Shown: positions 51,162-59,842 of the stretch, in pieces
How positions within the stretch are numbered: the stretch's first letter is position 1
Layout: each line of letters starts with the position of its first letter
Source: Armatimonadota bacterium
GTDB lineage: Bacteria > Armatimonadota > Fimbriimonadia > Fimbriimonadales > Fimbriimonadaceae
Direction of reading: 5' to 3'
Length of the DNA stretch: 64,000 nucleotides
Assembly (NCBI GenBank): GCA_018268395.1
Contig: JAFDWQ010000010.1
Location: forward strand, 124,001-188,000
Program-made: the position numbers and the translations under genes
The notes under the pieces: model-generated
Database searches by the model: none
What the model saw: the letters and a program-made list of their open reading frames with translations, nothing else
Told to the model about the DNA's origin: nothing

Positions 51162-53453
51162 TTGACTTCGAACAGGCAGCCCTTTCGTATCGCCATGGTC
51201 GGAACCCACGTGCCGCGCCGCTGCGGCATCGCGACGTTCACGGCCGACCTTTCCCGCGCTCTGATGGGCCAAGGCGCCCATGTCGACGTGATCGCCGTCG
51301 ACGACGACGACGAGCGCGAATACGGGAGACCCGTGACGTTCCGCATCCGGGAAGACTGCATCGGAGACTATCGGGACGCCGCACGGTGGGTCAATGAGGG
51401 TGGGTTCGACGCCGTATGCCTGCAGCACGAATTCGGAATTTTCGGGGGAACGGACGGACGATACGTCCTCGAATTCTTGCGCATGCTCGAATGTCCCGTC
51501 GTCACGACGCTTCATACGGTCCTTGAGCATCCGACGAGCGGGCAAAGGGAGGTCTTCGAAGAGCTCGGACGGCTTTCGGACAAGCTCGTGACCATGAGCC
51601 GGCGAGGGATGCGGATCCTGAGGTCGACTTATGACGTTCCGCTGGGTAAGGGCGTTCGGATCCCGCACGGCACTCCGACGACGGCAGGTAAAGACGACGG
51701 CTCGGCCAAGCACCGGCTGGGACTCGACGGCAAGAAGGTCCTCTTGACGTTCGGACTGCTTTCTCCCGACAAGGGGATCGAAGACGCGATCGAGGCGATG
51801 CCCGACGTGGTGCGCGAACATCCCGAGGCGGTCTACATCGTTGCCGGGGCCACGCACCCGCACGTCAAGGCCCGGCACGGCGAGTCCTACCGTCAGTCCC
51901 TCCTGGCCCGGATCGATGAACTGCAGTTGACCGAAAACGTGCGCCTCGAAGACACGTACCTGTCCCAGGACGACCTCATCGAACGGCTTCAGGCGGCCGA
52001 CGTCGTGATCCTCCCTTACCGGAAGAAGGAACAGATCACGAGCGGCGTCCTTTCGGTCGCGTTCGCCAGCGGCAACGCCATCGTGTCGACATCGTTCTGG
52101 CACGCCGAAGAGTTGCTTGACGACGGCCGAGGCGAACTCGTGGGCTTTAAGGATCCCCAAGCGATCGGGCGGGCCGTCGTCGGCCTTCTCGACGATGCCG
52201 CCCGCCGTAAAGCTCTGCAGACGGTGGCGAGGTCGGAAGGGGCCAAGACCCGATGGTCGAACGTCGCGGCCACATACCTGTCCGCGATCCGGGATAGGGA
52301 CGAGCAGACCCGCGATCTGGTCCGCGTGCGGACCGTGACGGACGGCCTTGGCGTACCTTCGTCGCGGTCGGACGTGCCTGGCCTGAAGCGTTTGCTCGCG
52401 ATGACGGACGACGTCGGGTTGCTCCAACACGCGAAGTACACGGTGCCTCTCCGTCAGGAAGGCTATTGCGTCGACGACAATGCGCGGGCGCTCTGGCTCC
52501 TTGGCCGGCTCGGGGCCGTCAACGGACTTGACGAACGGGCCGAAGCCGCGCGCGGTGCCGCGTTCGCGTTCGTGGTCCATGCGTTCGACGGAGAAACGAA
52601 GCGGTTCCGGAACTTTATGTCCTATGGCCGGGAGTGGACATCGGCTCCCTTTTCGGAGGACGCGGACGGCCGGAGCGTGGCAGCACTGGCTTCTGTGATG
52701 TCGTCCTATGGCAGCGAGGCCGAGAAAGGCTTGGCTGAGGAGCTTCTCCGGTGTGCTTTGAGCAACCCTTCGATCGTCCCAAAGATGAGGGGCGCGGCCC
52801 AGGCCGTGATCGGCCTCAGCACGCTCTTAGAGGACGACGTTCTCCTCGACCTGAAGGGACACGTGTCCCGACGGACGATCGGACTTCATACCGTGTGGCG
52901 GTCTCATGCGACGTCGGCCTGGCCCTGGTTCGAAGACGCCGTCACGTACGAGGGCGCGAGACTGTGTCAGGCACTGATCGACGGCGGCCGCGCGATCGGC
53001 CGGCGCGACATCGTGGACGACGGCCTGACGGCGCTGCACTGGCTCGTCGGCCTCCAGCAGGACGAGGAAGGTCGCTTCTCCCCGATCGGGTCCGAAGGTT
53101 TCTATCCTCGGGGCGGAAGGAAGGCCGTCTATGATCAGCAACCCGTCGAAGCGTGGGCGACCGTGGACGCCGCCGTCGCTGCCCACCGTGCGACGGGGGA
53201 CGAACTCTGGCGGCGAGTCGGTGGGAACGCTTTGGCCTGGTTCTGGGGCGCGAACGCTCAAGGAGTCCAGATGGTCGATCCGACGACGGGCGGAGCTTAC
53301 GACGGTCTAAGGCCGGACGGCCCGAACCAGAACCAAGGGGCCGAATCGACGCTCAGTCTGCTCGGGAGCCACCTCGCGTCCTTGTCCCTTTCGCGGTCGG
53401 TTTCAGCCCTCGACGCGCGGATGCCCACGCCAGAAAACGTAGGAGTCGCTTGA
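51162..53453 (+). CDS. GT4 glycosyltransferase fused to an alpha/alpha-barrel-like domain
   Basis: 763 aa. Residues about 8-385 are a GT-B family 4 glycosyltransferase (GTHVPRRCGIATFTADLSRA, TFGLLSPDKGIEDAIEAM, ILPYRKKEQITSGVLSVAFA). Residues about 410-740 form a helical domain resembling family-15/alpha-alpha-6 barrel hydrolase or epimerase folds (GYCVDDNARALWLLGRLGA; TYEGARLCQALIDGGRAIGR; AWATVDAAVAAH). TTG start with AGAGGA upstream. The following GH130 gene overlaps by TTGA. The coupled pair suggests a mannoside or related oligosaccharide pathway. This is inferred. Confidence 0.8.
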   Translation: MTSNRQPFRIAMVGTHVPRRCGIATFTADLSRALMGQGAHVDVIAVDDDDEREYGRPVTFRIREDCIGDYRDAARWVNEGGFDAVCLQHEFGIFGGTDGRYVLEFLRMLECPVVTTLHTVLEHPTSGQREVFEELGRLSDKLVTMSRRGMRILRSTYDVPLGKGVRIPHGTPTTAGKDDGSAKHRLGLDGKKVLLTFGLLSPDKGIEDAIEAMPDVVREHPEAVYIVAGATHPHVKARHGESYRQSLLARIDELQLTENVRLEDTYLSQDDLIERLQAADVVILPYRKKEQITSGVLSVAFASGNAIVSTSFWHAEELLDDGRGELVGFKDPQAIGRAVVGLLDDAARRKALQTVARSEGAKTRWSNVAATYLSAIRDRDEQTRDLVRVRTVTDGLGVPSSRSDVPGLKRLLAMTDDVGLLQHAKYTVPLRQEGYCVDDNARALWLLGRLGAVNGLDERAEAARGAAFAFVVHAFDGETKRFRNFMSYGREWTSAPFSEDADGRSVAALASVMSSYGSEAEKGLAEELLRCALSNPSIVPKMRGAAQAVIGLSTLLEDDVLLDLKGHVSRRTIGLHTVWRSHATSAWPWFEDAVTYEGARLCQALIDGGRAIGRRDIVDDGLTALHWLVGLQQDEEGRFSPIGSEGFYPRGGRKAVYDQQPVEAWATVDAAVAAHRATGDELWRRVGGNALAWFWGANAQGVQMVDPTTGGAYDGLRPDGPNQNQGAESTLSLLGSHLASLSLSRSVSALDARMPTPENVGVA

Positions 53454-54442
53454 AGTTCTTCGAGCGTTCTGTCAGCAACCCGATCCTGACGGCGGCCGAT
53501 TGGCCCTATCCGGTCAACAGCGTCTTCAATCCCGGAGCGGTCCGCATCGCGGGCGGCTCGACACTGTTGTTGTGCAGGTGCGAGGACTTTCGGGGGATCT
53601 CGCACTTCACGACGGCCGTTTCGAAGAACGGGTTCGACGATTGGACCATCGCTGGACGACCGGTCATGACCCCGGAACCCGACCGCTATCCGGACGAGCT
53701 ATGGGGGATCGAGGATCCCCGGATCACGTACGTCGACGAGTTCGGACAATACGTGATCGCCTACACGGCGTTCGGGGAAGGCGGCCCGGGGGTCGCGCTG
53801 GCGATGACCAAGGACTTCAAGTCGTTCAAACGTCGAGGCTTGGTCATGCAGCCGGACGACAAGGACGCCGCCCTGTTTCCGCGCCGTTTTAAGGAAGGGT
53901 TCGCCTTGATCCATCGTCCGGTATCGGCCGAACGGGCGGACATTTGGCTGTCGTACTCGCCCGACCTGAAGAACTGGGGCCGTCCGCAACACGTCCTGAA
54001 AGCCCGCCGGGGCGCATGGTGGGACGCTTACAAGATCGGGCTCTCGCCGCCACCGATCGAGACGCAAGAAGGGTGGCTGATCCTCTACCACGGTGTACGG
54101 CGCCACGCATCGGGAAGCCTCTACCGGGTCGGAGCGGCGCTGCTCGACCTGGAAGACCCGAGCAAGGTCATCCGGCGCGGGCAGGAATGGATCTTCGCGC
54201 CTGAGGCGCCTTACGAACGGGTCGGAGACGTACCGAACGTCGTCTTTCCGGGCGGCTGGACGATCGCGGAAGATCAAGACACGCTCCGCCTTTACTACGG
54301 TTGCGCGGATACCGGGATCGCCGTCGCGACCGGCAGCCTGTCCCGGATCATCGAATGGCTGTACGGCGAGAACCAGGTCGACCCCTACGCCGAAGAAGAG
54401 GCGCGGATCCCTGCGCACCCGAAAGACCCGATCGAATCCTGA
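53450..54442 (+). CDS. GH130 glycoside phosphorylase/hydrolase
   Basis: 330 aa, five-bladed propeller. Catalytic Asp in ELWGIEDPRITYVDEFGQYV, YPVNSVFNPGAVRI and WWDAYKIGLSPPPIET are GH130 hallmarks. Family members phosphorolyse beta-1,4/1,2-mannosides. Start TTG 53450 with AGGAG upstream, overlapping the glycosyltransferase TGA. No signal peptide. Confidence 0.88.
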   Translation: MKFFERSVSNPILTAADWPYPVNSVFNPGAVRIAGGSTLLLCRCEDFRGISHFTTAVSKNGFDDWTIAGRPVMTPEPDRYPDELWGIEDPRITYVDEFGQYVIAYTAFGEGGPGVALAMTKDFKSFKRRGLVMQPDDKDAALFPRRFKEGFALIHRPVSAERADIWLSYSPDLKNWGRPQHVLKARRGAWWDAYKIGLSPPPIETQEGWLILYHGVRRHASGSLYRVGAALLDLEDPSKVIRRGQEWIFAPEAPYERVGDVPNVVFPGGWTIAEDQDTLRLYYGCADTGIAVATGSLSRIIEWLYGENQVDPYAEEEARIPAHPKDPIES

Positions 54443-54503
54443 GGGACTCCTGCAACGCTCCTGACGAGGGAGGCGTAACCTGGACACTCCCGAGGAGAAA
54501 AAC

Positions 54504-55160
54504 ATGCTTGCCACATTGACCCTGTCCACAGTCCTCTTCGCCGGCCAATCGGCCGACAAAGTCAACTTCGCCCACCGCTATGCCAAAGGTGAAACGCTCG
54601 AGTACACCTTTCAGGTGAAGGGCGACGCCGACAACGGCCCGATGGAGATCAATTCCGCGTTCACCGTCAAGGTCGGCGAGAAGGCCGAGAAGGGTACGGA
54701 CGTCACGGTCGTTCCGAAGATGCTGAAGATGAGCATGGACGGGAACGAGATGGACCAGGGATCGTCGTTGGGCGAGACCAAGTACACGCTCGACGCCTTC
54801 GGATTGCCGGACAACGTCTCGATGGAGGGCGCCTCGGGAATCCTGATGATCCCCTTCGTCATCAGTTACCTCCCGAACAAAGAGTTAGCGAGCGGCGAGA
54901 CGTTCGACGTCAAGTGGGACAAAGAGGGGGCCTTCGTCAAAGGAAGCGGCAAGTACGACGGGGAAGGGAAGGTCGGCGAGAAGACCTACCCGAAGCTTTC
55001 GATGAAGACCACGTTCAAACCGACCGGCGGCAACGATCCTCACGAAGCTCAGATGACGTACGACGTCTATTTCGACAAAGAGTCCGGCCACGTCTCTATG
55101 GTCAAGGGCAAAGTCGACGTTGAAGCCCAGCACTTCGACTTCACCCTGACCCGGAAGTGA
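54504..55160 (+). CDS. Secreted beta-barrel-like protein of unknown function
   Basis: 218 aa. Signal peptide MLATLTLSTVLFAGQSA and GAGGAG before the ATG. Rich in alternating strands (GETLEYTFQVKGDAD; ALSMKTTFKPTGG-type segments). Ends 25 nt before the convergent amidohydrolase gene. No recognised family. Confidence 0.6.
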   Translation: MLATLTLSTVLFAGQSADKVNFAHRYAKGETLEYTFQVKGDADNGPMEINSAFTVKVGEKAEKGTDVTVVPKMLKMSMDGNEMDQGSSLGETKYTLDAFGLPDNVSMEGASGILMIPFVISYLPNKELASGETFDVKWDKEGAFVKGSGKYDGEGKVGEKTYPKLSMKTTFKPTGGNDPHEAQMTYDVYFDKESGHVSMVKGKVDVEAQHFDFTLTRK

Positions 55161-55175
55161 TCCCGACCCGTGGCT

Positions 55176-55201
55176 CCGGTCCGGCCTACTTGGCCGACCG
55201 G
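55176..55201. terminator. Hairpin overlapping the end of the amidohydrolase gene
   Basis: Arms 55176-55186 and 55192-55201, one bulged C, loop TACTT. The last codon and stop of the minus-strand gene sit in the 5' arm and loop. No U-tract. Confidence 0.45.
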
Positions 55202-58200
55202 GGCCGCTTTCGGTACTTGTCGTAGAGTCGCGTCTGACGGTTTTCAAGGTCGACTTCACGGCTCTGGATCCAGGCGCGCAGCACCTTCGTCTTCGTTTCG
55301 ATGATCTCCCCGTCGGTCAAGATGACGGTGCCGTCCATGCCGGCCTTGATCGACCCGAGTCGGTCTTGGATACCAAGGACTTCGGCTGTGCGCAGCGTGA
55401 TCAGCCGCGCTGCTTCTTCCCGGTCGACGCCGTACGCCGCGGCCCAACCCGCTTGGTCGCGGATCTGGCGGACGTCCTTGTCGTTGTTCGTCGTCAGGCA
55501 GAACTTGACGCCGGCCTTCGCAAGTTTCGCCGGCAAGGTGTAGAACGCGTCGACGGGTTGCTCCGCCGTCGGGAGCTGATAGACGGCAGCGAGGCAGATC
55601 GGCACTTGCCTTTCAGCCAGCCAATCCGCGATCGAACCCGCTCCCGAACAACCGTAGAGGACGACCTGAACCGATTCCTTCTCGGCCCAGGCGACCGCAG
55701 CCTTAATCTCGGCCGCCGAGTTGACGCTCAGGATGACGGGCATCTTCCCGAGAGCGACTTCGGCCATCGCTTCTTGCTGCTGGTCGCGTGCGACGGGCTG
55801 CTCCGGCGTGGCGTGGTCACGGTCGTACAAGTACGCACGGGCCTGCTTGATCCGGTTCGAGAGGTCGCTGAGCGTCGATGCCGGCGCCGTGCCGCCGCCG
55901 CCGCGACGGTTCTGGCCCGCGGTCATGTCGTCGTCCTCGTCGTGTCCGTGCCCGAAGTGTTCGTCGCCGTCGTCTCCGAAGTCAAAGCCGCCGCCACCGG
56001 ACGAGAACGTCAACGCTGCTCCGCCTTTGACCGTGAGGTCTTCCCACGTAAAGCCTTCCGTGTTGATCAAAGCGGCCTGGCCCGATATTCCGGAGCCGGA
56101 CGGTTTGACGAGAACGGTCAGGACGCCTTGTTGCCGGGCGACGCCGAGCGTCTCCCATTCGGGATTGATCGTGCGTTCGACGCGGTAGTCCGGGTGGAAA
56201 TTGCCGCGCTCGGAGGAGTCGTCACTGGCGGGCACTTGGCCGATCTCGTTCAGACCGATGCCGGTCGCCGGATCGATGAGCCCGGGATAGACGTGTTTGC
56301 CGCGCCCGTTCACCGTTTCGGCACCGTCAGCCCTGAGGCTCCTTCCTACGCCCTGGACCTTGCCGTCCGAGCCTAGGAGGACGTCGCCGACGAACGGCGC
56401 TCCGTCCATCGGGTGAACGGTCGCTCCCGAGATCAAGACCGGTCTCCGCGGGTACCGCATCGTCGCGGGCTCAGACTTGACAGGGCCGATGCCGAACCTC
56501 GCGGTGGACTTGCCGCCCGATCCGCCGTCCGAGGCGAGGGCCGGAGATCCCGAACCGCTGTCGAACGGGTTGGACCCGCCGCTCGCGGACTTCGGCGCTT
56601 CGACCAGCAGGGCTTTGGCGGCGGTCAGTTCTTTATCCCTTTCGGCCCGTTGACGGGCGTCGTCGGCCCGGTCGAACCGTTTGACTCCATCGACGTACGT
56701 TTCGAGGCAGACGGCGAACACGCTTGTCGGTTCGGTCGTCCAGAGCGCGAGGTCCGCGTCCTTTCCTGGTTCGATCGAACCTGTATGCGACGCGATCCCC
56801 ATCTGTCGGGCGGGTTCGATGGTGACGAAGCTGAGGGCCTTCTCGGCGGAGACGCCGCCATACCTCATCGACTTGGCCGCTTCTTGGTTCAGTCGACGGG
56901 CGTGGTTGTCGCTGTCGCTGTTGACACTGACGGAGACGCCCCTGTCGGCCATGAGGGCCGCGTTGTAGGGGATCGCATCATAGGCTTCGAGCTTGTATCC
57001 CCACCAGTCAGCAAAGGTCGAACCTCCGATACCTTCGGCCGCCATTTCATCGGCGATCTTGTAGCCTTCCAGGACGTGCTGCAAGGTTGCGATCTTGCCG
57101 CCGAACTCCTTGACGACTCGGACGAGCATCAGGAGTTCGTCCGAGCGGTATCCGTGGCTGTGGACGAGTCGTCGACCGGAAACGACTTCGCCGAGCCCTT
57201 CGAGCTGCAGGTCGCGGCGCGGCTCGAACTTGGTCTTCCCGTCGCGATAGGCGGCCCATTCGTCGTTGTACTCCTTGCCTTGCTGCAGCCCCTTGCGGAT
57301 CGCTTCTTCGACGCCCATGCGCGTCCTGGGCCGGAACGTCAGGAGGGTCGTTCCGACCGGCGGCTGCTGACCGCCCGTCGCGTCTTCGCGGATCGGGTTC
57401 TGTCCTAAAGCGAACTTGACTCCGCTCGGGGCGTCGGCGATCGGGAACTCGGTCGGCCGCAGACCCCAACGCCACTTGACGGGACTCGACTGGCCGCCGA
57501 TCGCGTTGGCCGATCCATGGAGTTGCTGGGCACCGACCGTCCCGCCCGAAAGCTGTTGGTAGATGTTGGGCGCCTGATGGTTGATCACGTCGGCGATCCG
57601 ACACTCGATCGTGATCATGTTCGTGCCCTCGTTGACCCCGCCGTTGATGCCGGTATGGCTGTGGCAGTCCCAAATGCCGGGTGAGAGGTGACGACCTGTC
57701 GCGTCGACGACCTCACAGCCTGCCGGCGCTTTAAGGCCACGTCCGACCGAGACGATCTTGCCGTCCTTGATCAGAACGTCCCCACCCTTGATCACGCCTT
57801 CAGGGCCCTGCGTCCATACGGTCGCGTTCTTGTAGAGACGGAACGCGGGCGTGCTCTCGGCCGGTTTAGGGAAGAGGCCATGGTTCGGCGGCATGACCGG
57901 CAACGGCCCGTCCGGAGCTAGATCCTCGGGCTTCTTCTTGTCCGGCATTTTGAAGTCGACCTTATGTCCGCCGACGAAAACGGCCATGACCTGCGACTTT
58001 GAGTCGAAGAGGTCGCCCTGGGTGAGCACGACGCTGCCGTCCTTTCCGGCTTCGATCGTGCCGGCTTTATCTGAGACTCCCAGGAGGGCCGCGGGCCGGG
58101 TCGTCATCGACGCCAAGGCGGCATCGCGGCTGAGTCCGCCCCGCACGTAGGTCCGGATCCCATCGAGCGGATCGGCCGTGCTCGACGGCGAATAACAGAA

Positions 58201-59274
58201 CTCGATGCCGGCCTTCTCCATTTCTGCGCCGGCTTGGACTTCGTTGAAGTAGGTCCGGACGCCAGAGAGCGACGCCGTCGCGAGGTCCGTGCCGATACTG
58301 GGCTTCGTCGGCACGTTGCCCTTGAGCATCACGGCCGTCGAGGCGTCGCGGAGAAGGTCCTTAACGGATCCTGCGTCTTCACGGAATCCGCAAAGCGTCT
58401 TCAGTCCGAACTCCTTTGCGACCTTCCGGGACTGGAAATAGGTGATTTCGGTCAAGTCGTCGAAGACGGCGTACGAACTACCGGCGACGATCGGCCCCAA
58501 GGCGTCCAGAGCCGGATCGGTCTTCGAGGCGTCCAGGTCTTTCATGATCCGGCCGTAGCGACCGGCGTCATAGAGGGTCTGCCGGATAAAGGCGACGGCG
58601 CCCATAGCCGAACTCGGATAGGAGCCGAAGCCTCGAGAGGACGTGGAGAACGGGACGAATCCCGGCCGGGCCTTGACCGAGTCGGGACCGATCTCGCCAG
58701 ACCCTAATCCGTACACGGCCGACGTCGGGCCGACGAGTCCGCCGGTCGCGCACACTTGGGCCAGGACGTAGCCGCTCTTCCGCAAGGTGACGAACGCGGA
58801 GACGTCCTTTTGCTTGAGGTCGCCTGTCGCCGTCTTGGTCAAGAGGTTCGTTTCCCGTCCGAACGGGTCGGCGTCCCGCTTGGCTTGGGCCGCGGCCTGC
58901 TCGGCCGCCGTCTGGGTCGGACGACCTCCTCCGCCTCCGCCGCCAGGGCCGCCCCCCGTCGCCGGCGCGGCCGGAGACGTTCCCGTGATGCTGACGCGCA
59001 TGAACGGTTGGATCAGCCCGGCATAGGCGGTCAGGCCCGTACAATCGATGGCAGCCGTACCCTCGGGTACGTTCAGGCCGGGGCCGACGTCCACGATGGA
59101 GCCGTCCTTGATGTAGACGTCCGTGTTCTCTCGGACCACGCCCGGTCGGACGACGACCCTTGCGCCCTTCAGCACCCAAGTCGCGTTTTGAGGGTGGGAC
59201 GCGACCTTCGGGGCGTCTTGCGACGGACCGACAGGTGCAAACGCCAGCGCGGCGATGAGGGCGAATCCGGACAT
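55186..59274 (-). CDS. Secreted triple-domain amidohydrolase fusion
   Basis: 1362 aa, signal peptide MSGFALIAALAFAPVGPSQD. Three amidohydrolase-like domains in tandem (about 35-450, 480-890 and 955-1340), each opening with ATVWTQG- or GATVHPM-type strands and closing with a GSI..GKD / ADLALW-type strand. Only the second has the metal site: GIWDCHSHTG (near residue 536), LVHSHGYRSDE, TLQHVLEG and NSDSDNHA. In domain 1 the HxH is replaced (AGLIQPFMRV), and in domain 3 too (PGLIDPATGIG). A His/Asp-rich loop (DEHFGHGHDEDDD) lies near 1105. Substrate unknown; TAAATT ends 6 nt before the ATG. Confidence 0.82.
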   Translation of the reverse strand: MSGFALIAALAFAPVGPSQDAPKVASHPQNATWVLKGARVVVRPGVVRENTDVYIKDGSIVDVGPGLNVPEGTAAIDCTGLTAYAGLIQPFMRVSITGTSPAAPATGGGPGGGGGGGRPTQTAAEQAAAQAKRDADPFGRETNLLTKTATGDLKQKDVSAFVTLRKSGYVLAQVCATGGLVGPTSAVYGLGSGEIGPDSVKARPGFVPFSTSSRGFGSYPSSAMGAVAFIRQTLYDAGRYGRIMKDLDASKTDPALDALGPIVAGSSYAVFDDLTEITYFQSRKVAKEFGLKTLCGFREDAGSVKDLLRDASTAVMLKGNVPTKPSIGTDLATASLSGVRTYFNEVQAGAEMEKAGIEFCYSPSSTADPLDGIRTYVRGGLSRDAALASMTTRPAALLGVSDKAGTIEAGKDGSVVLTQGDLFDSKSQVMAVFVGGHKVDFKMPDKKKPEDLAPDGPLPVMPPNHGLFPKPAESTPAFRLYKNATVWTQGPEGVIKGGDVLIKDGKIVSVGRGLKAPAGCEVVDATGRHLSPGIWDCHSHTGINGGVNEGTNMITIECRIADVINHQAPNIYQQLSGGTVGAQQLHGSANAIGGQSSPVKWRWGLRPTEFPIADAPSGVKFALGQNPIREDATGGQQPPVGTTLLTFRPRTRMGVEEAIRKGLQQGKEYNDEWAAYRDGKTKFEPRRDLQLEGLGEVVSGRRLVHSHGYRSDELLMLVRVVKEFGGKIATLQHVLEGYKIADEMAAEGIGGSTFADWWGYKLEAYDAIPYNAALMADRGVSVSVNSDSDNHARRLNQEAAKSMRYGGVSAEKALSFVTIEPARQMGIASHTGSIEPGKDADLALWTTEPTSVFAVCLETYVDGVKRFDRADDARQRAERDKELTAAKALLVEAPKSASGGSNPFDSGSGSPALASDGGSGGKSTARFGIGPVKSEPATMRYPRRPVLISGATVHPMDGAPFVGDVLLGSDGKVQGVGRSLRADGAETVNGRGKHVYPGLIDPATGIGLNEIGQVPASDDSSERGNFHPDYRVERTINPEWETLGVARQQGVLTVLVKPSGSGISGQAALINTEGFTWEDLTVKGGAALTFSSGGGGFDFGDDGDEHFGHGHDEDDDMTAGQNRRGGGGTAPASTLSDLSNRIKQARAYLYDRDHATPEQPVARDQQQEAMAEVALGKMPVILSVNSAAEIKAAVAWAEKESVQVVLYGCSGAGSIADWLAERQVPICLAAVYQLPTAEQPVDAFYTLPAKLAKAGVKFCLTTNNDKDVRQIRDQAGWAAAYGVDREEAARLITLRTAEVLGIQDRLGSIKAGMDGTVILTDGEIIETKTKVLRAWIQSREVDLENRQTRLYDKYRKRPRSAK

Positions 59275-59280
59275 CCGGCC

Positions 59281-59286
59281 AATTTA
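59281..59286 (-). promoter_or_regulatory. -10-like TAAATT of the amidohydrolase gene (leaderless type)
   Basis: Ends 6 nt before ATG 59274. No ribosome site in the gap. Confidence 0.4.
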
Positions 59287-59388
59287 CCTTCGAAGGTGTG
59301 CGATCCCGTCTTGACGGAATCGTTCTGCGTACAAAACCGCCCGGCGCAAGGGACGGCGTTTCAGAGTCCGGCCTACGAGGGGCGACGG

Positions 59389-59394
59389 TAAGAT
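59389..59394 (+). promoter_or_regulatory. -10-like TAAGAT of the gene at 59402 (leaderless type)
   Basis: Ends 7 nt before ATG 59402. Same hexamer and spacing as glpX. Confidence 0.45.
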
Positions 59395-59401
59395 CGCGAA
59401 C

Positions 59402-59803
59402 ATGGACTTCGAGGCCTGGCGGAAGGCCGTCGACAATGAGCTCGTGGCGAACAAGTCGGCCTTGACGATCGACGATATCGACGAGGATCGATCGCTGAGC
59501 GCGTTCCAGTCCGGCGTCGCACCGGCGGAGTTCGCCCGGTCGGCTTTGCCTGCGGTCAGGCCCGGCGTCGGTCGGCGGTCGGACCGGAAGACGGCGATCG
59601 CGATGGCGGTGACCTTCGACGTGTTCGGGATCGTGTCGTGGCTCGGAGCCATCATCAGCACGATCGTGGTGGCGGGCCGGGCCGGAAACACGGTCGGGGC
59701 GCTGGTCGCGGTCTCACAGTGGTTCTACGGCGGAGCGGTCATGTTCTTCCTGGGGATCGTCGTGAGGCTTCTCGTTTCGATCGAAGAGAACACGTCGCAT
59801 TGA
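59402..59803 (+). CDS. Small membrane protein
   Basis: 133 aa. A charged, soluble first 65 residues and two C-terminal membrane spans (about 73-91 and 103-121). No recognised family. Preceded by TAAGAT at the leaderless distance. It lies between two long minus-strand secreted-protein genes. Confidence 0.55.
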   Translation: MDFEAWRKAVDNELVANKSALTIDDIDEDRSLSAFQSGVAPAEFARSALPAVRPGVGRRSDRKTAIAMAVTFDVFGIVSWLGAIISTIVVAGRAGNTVGALVAVSQWFYGGAVMFFLGIVVRLLVSIEENTSH

Positions 59804-59842
59804 AGCGCGGAGGCCTGACGGCCCCCGCGCCTCGAACGGCCC

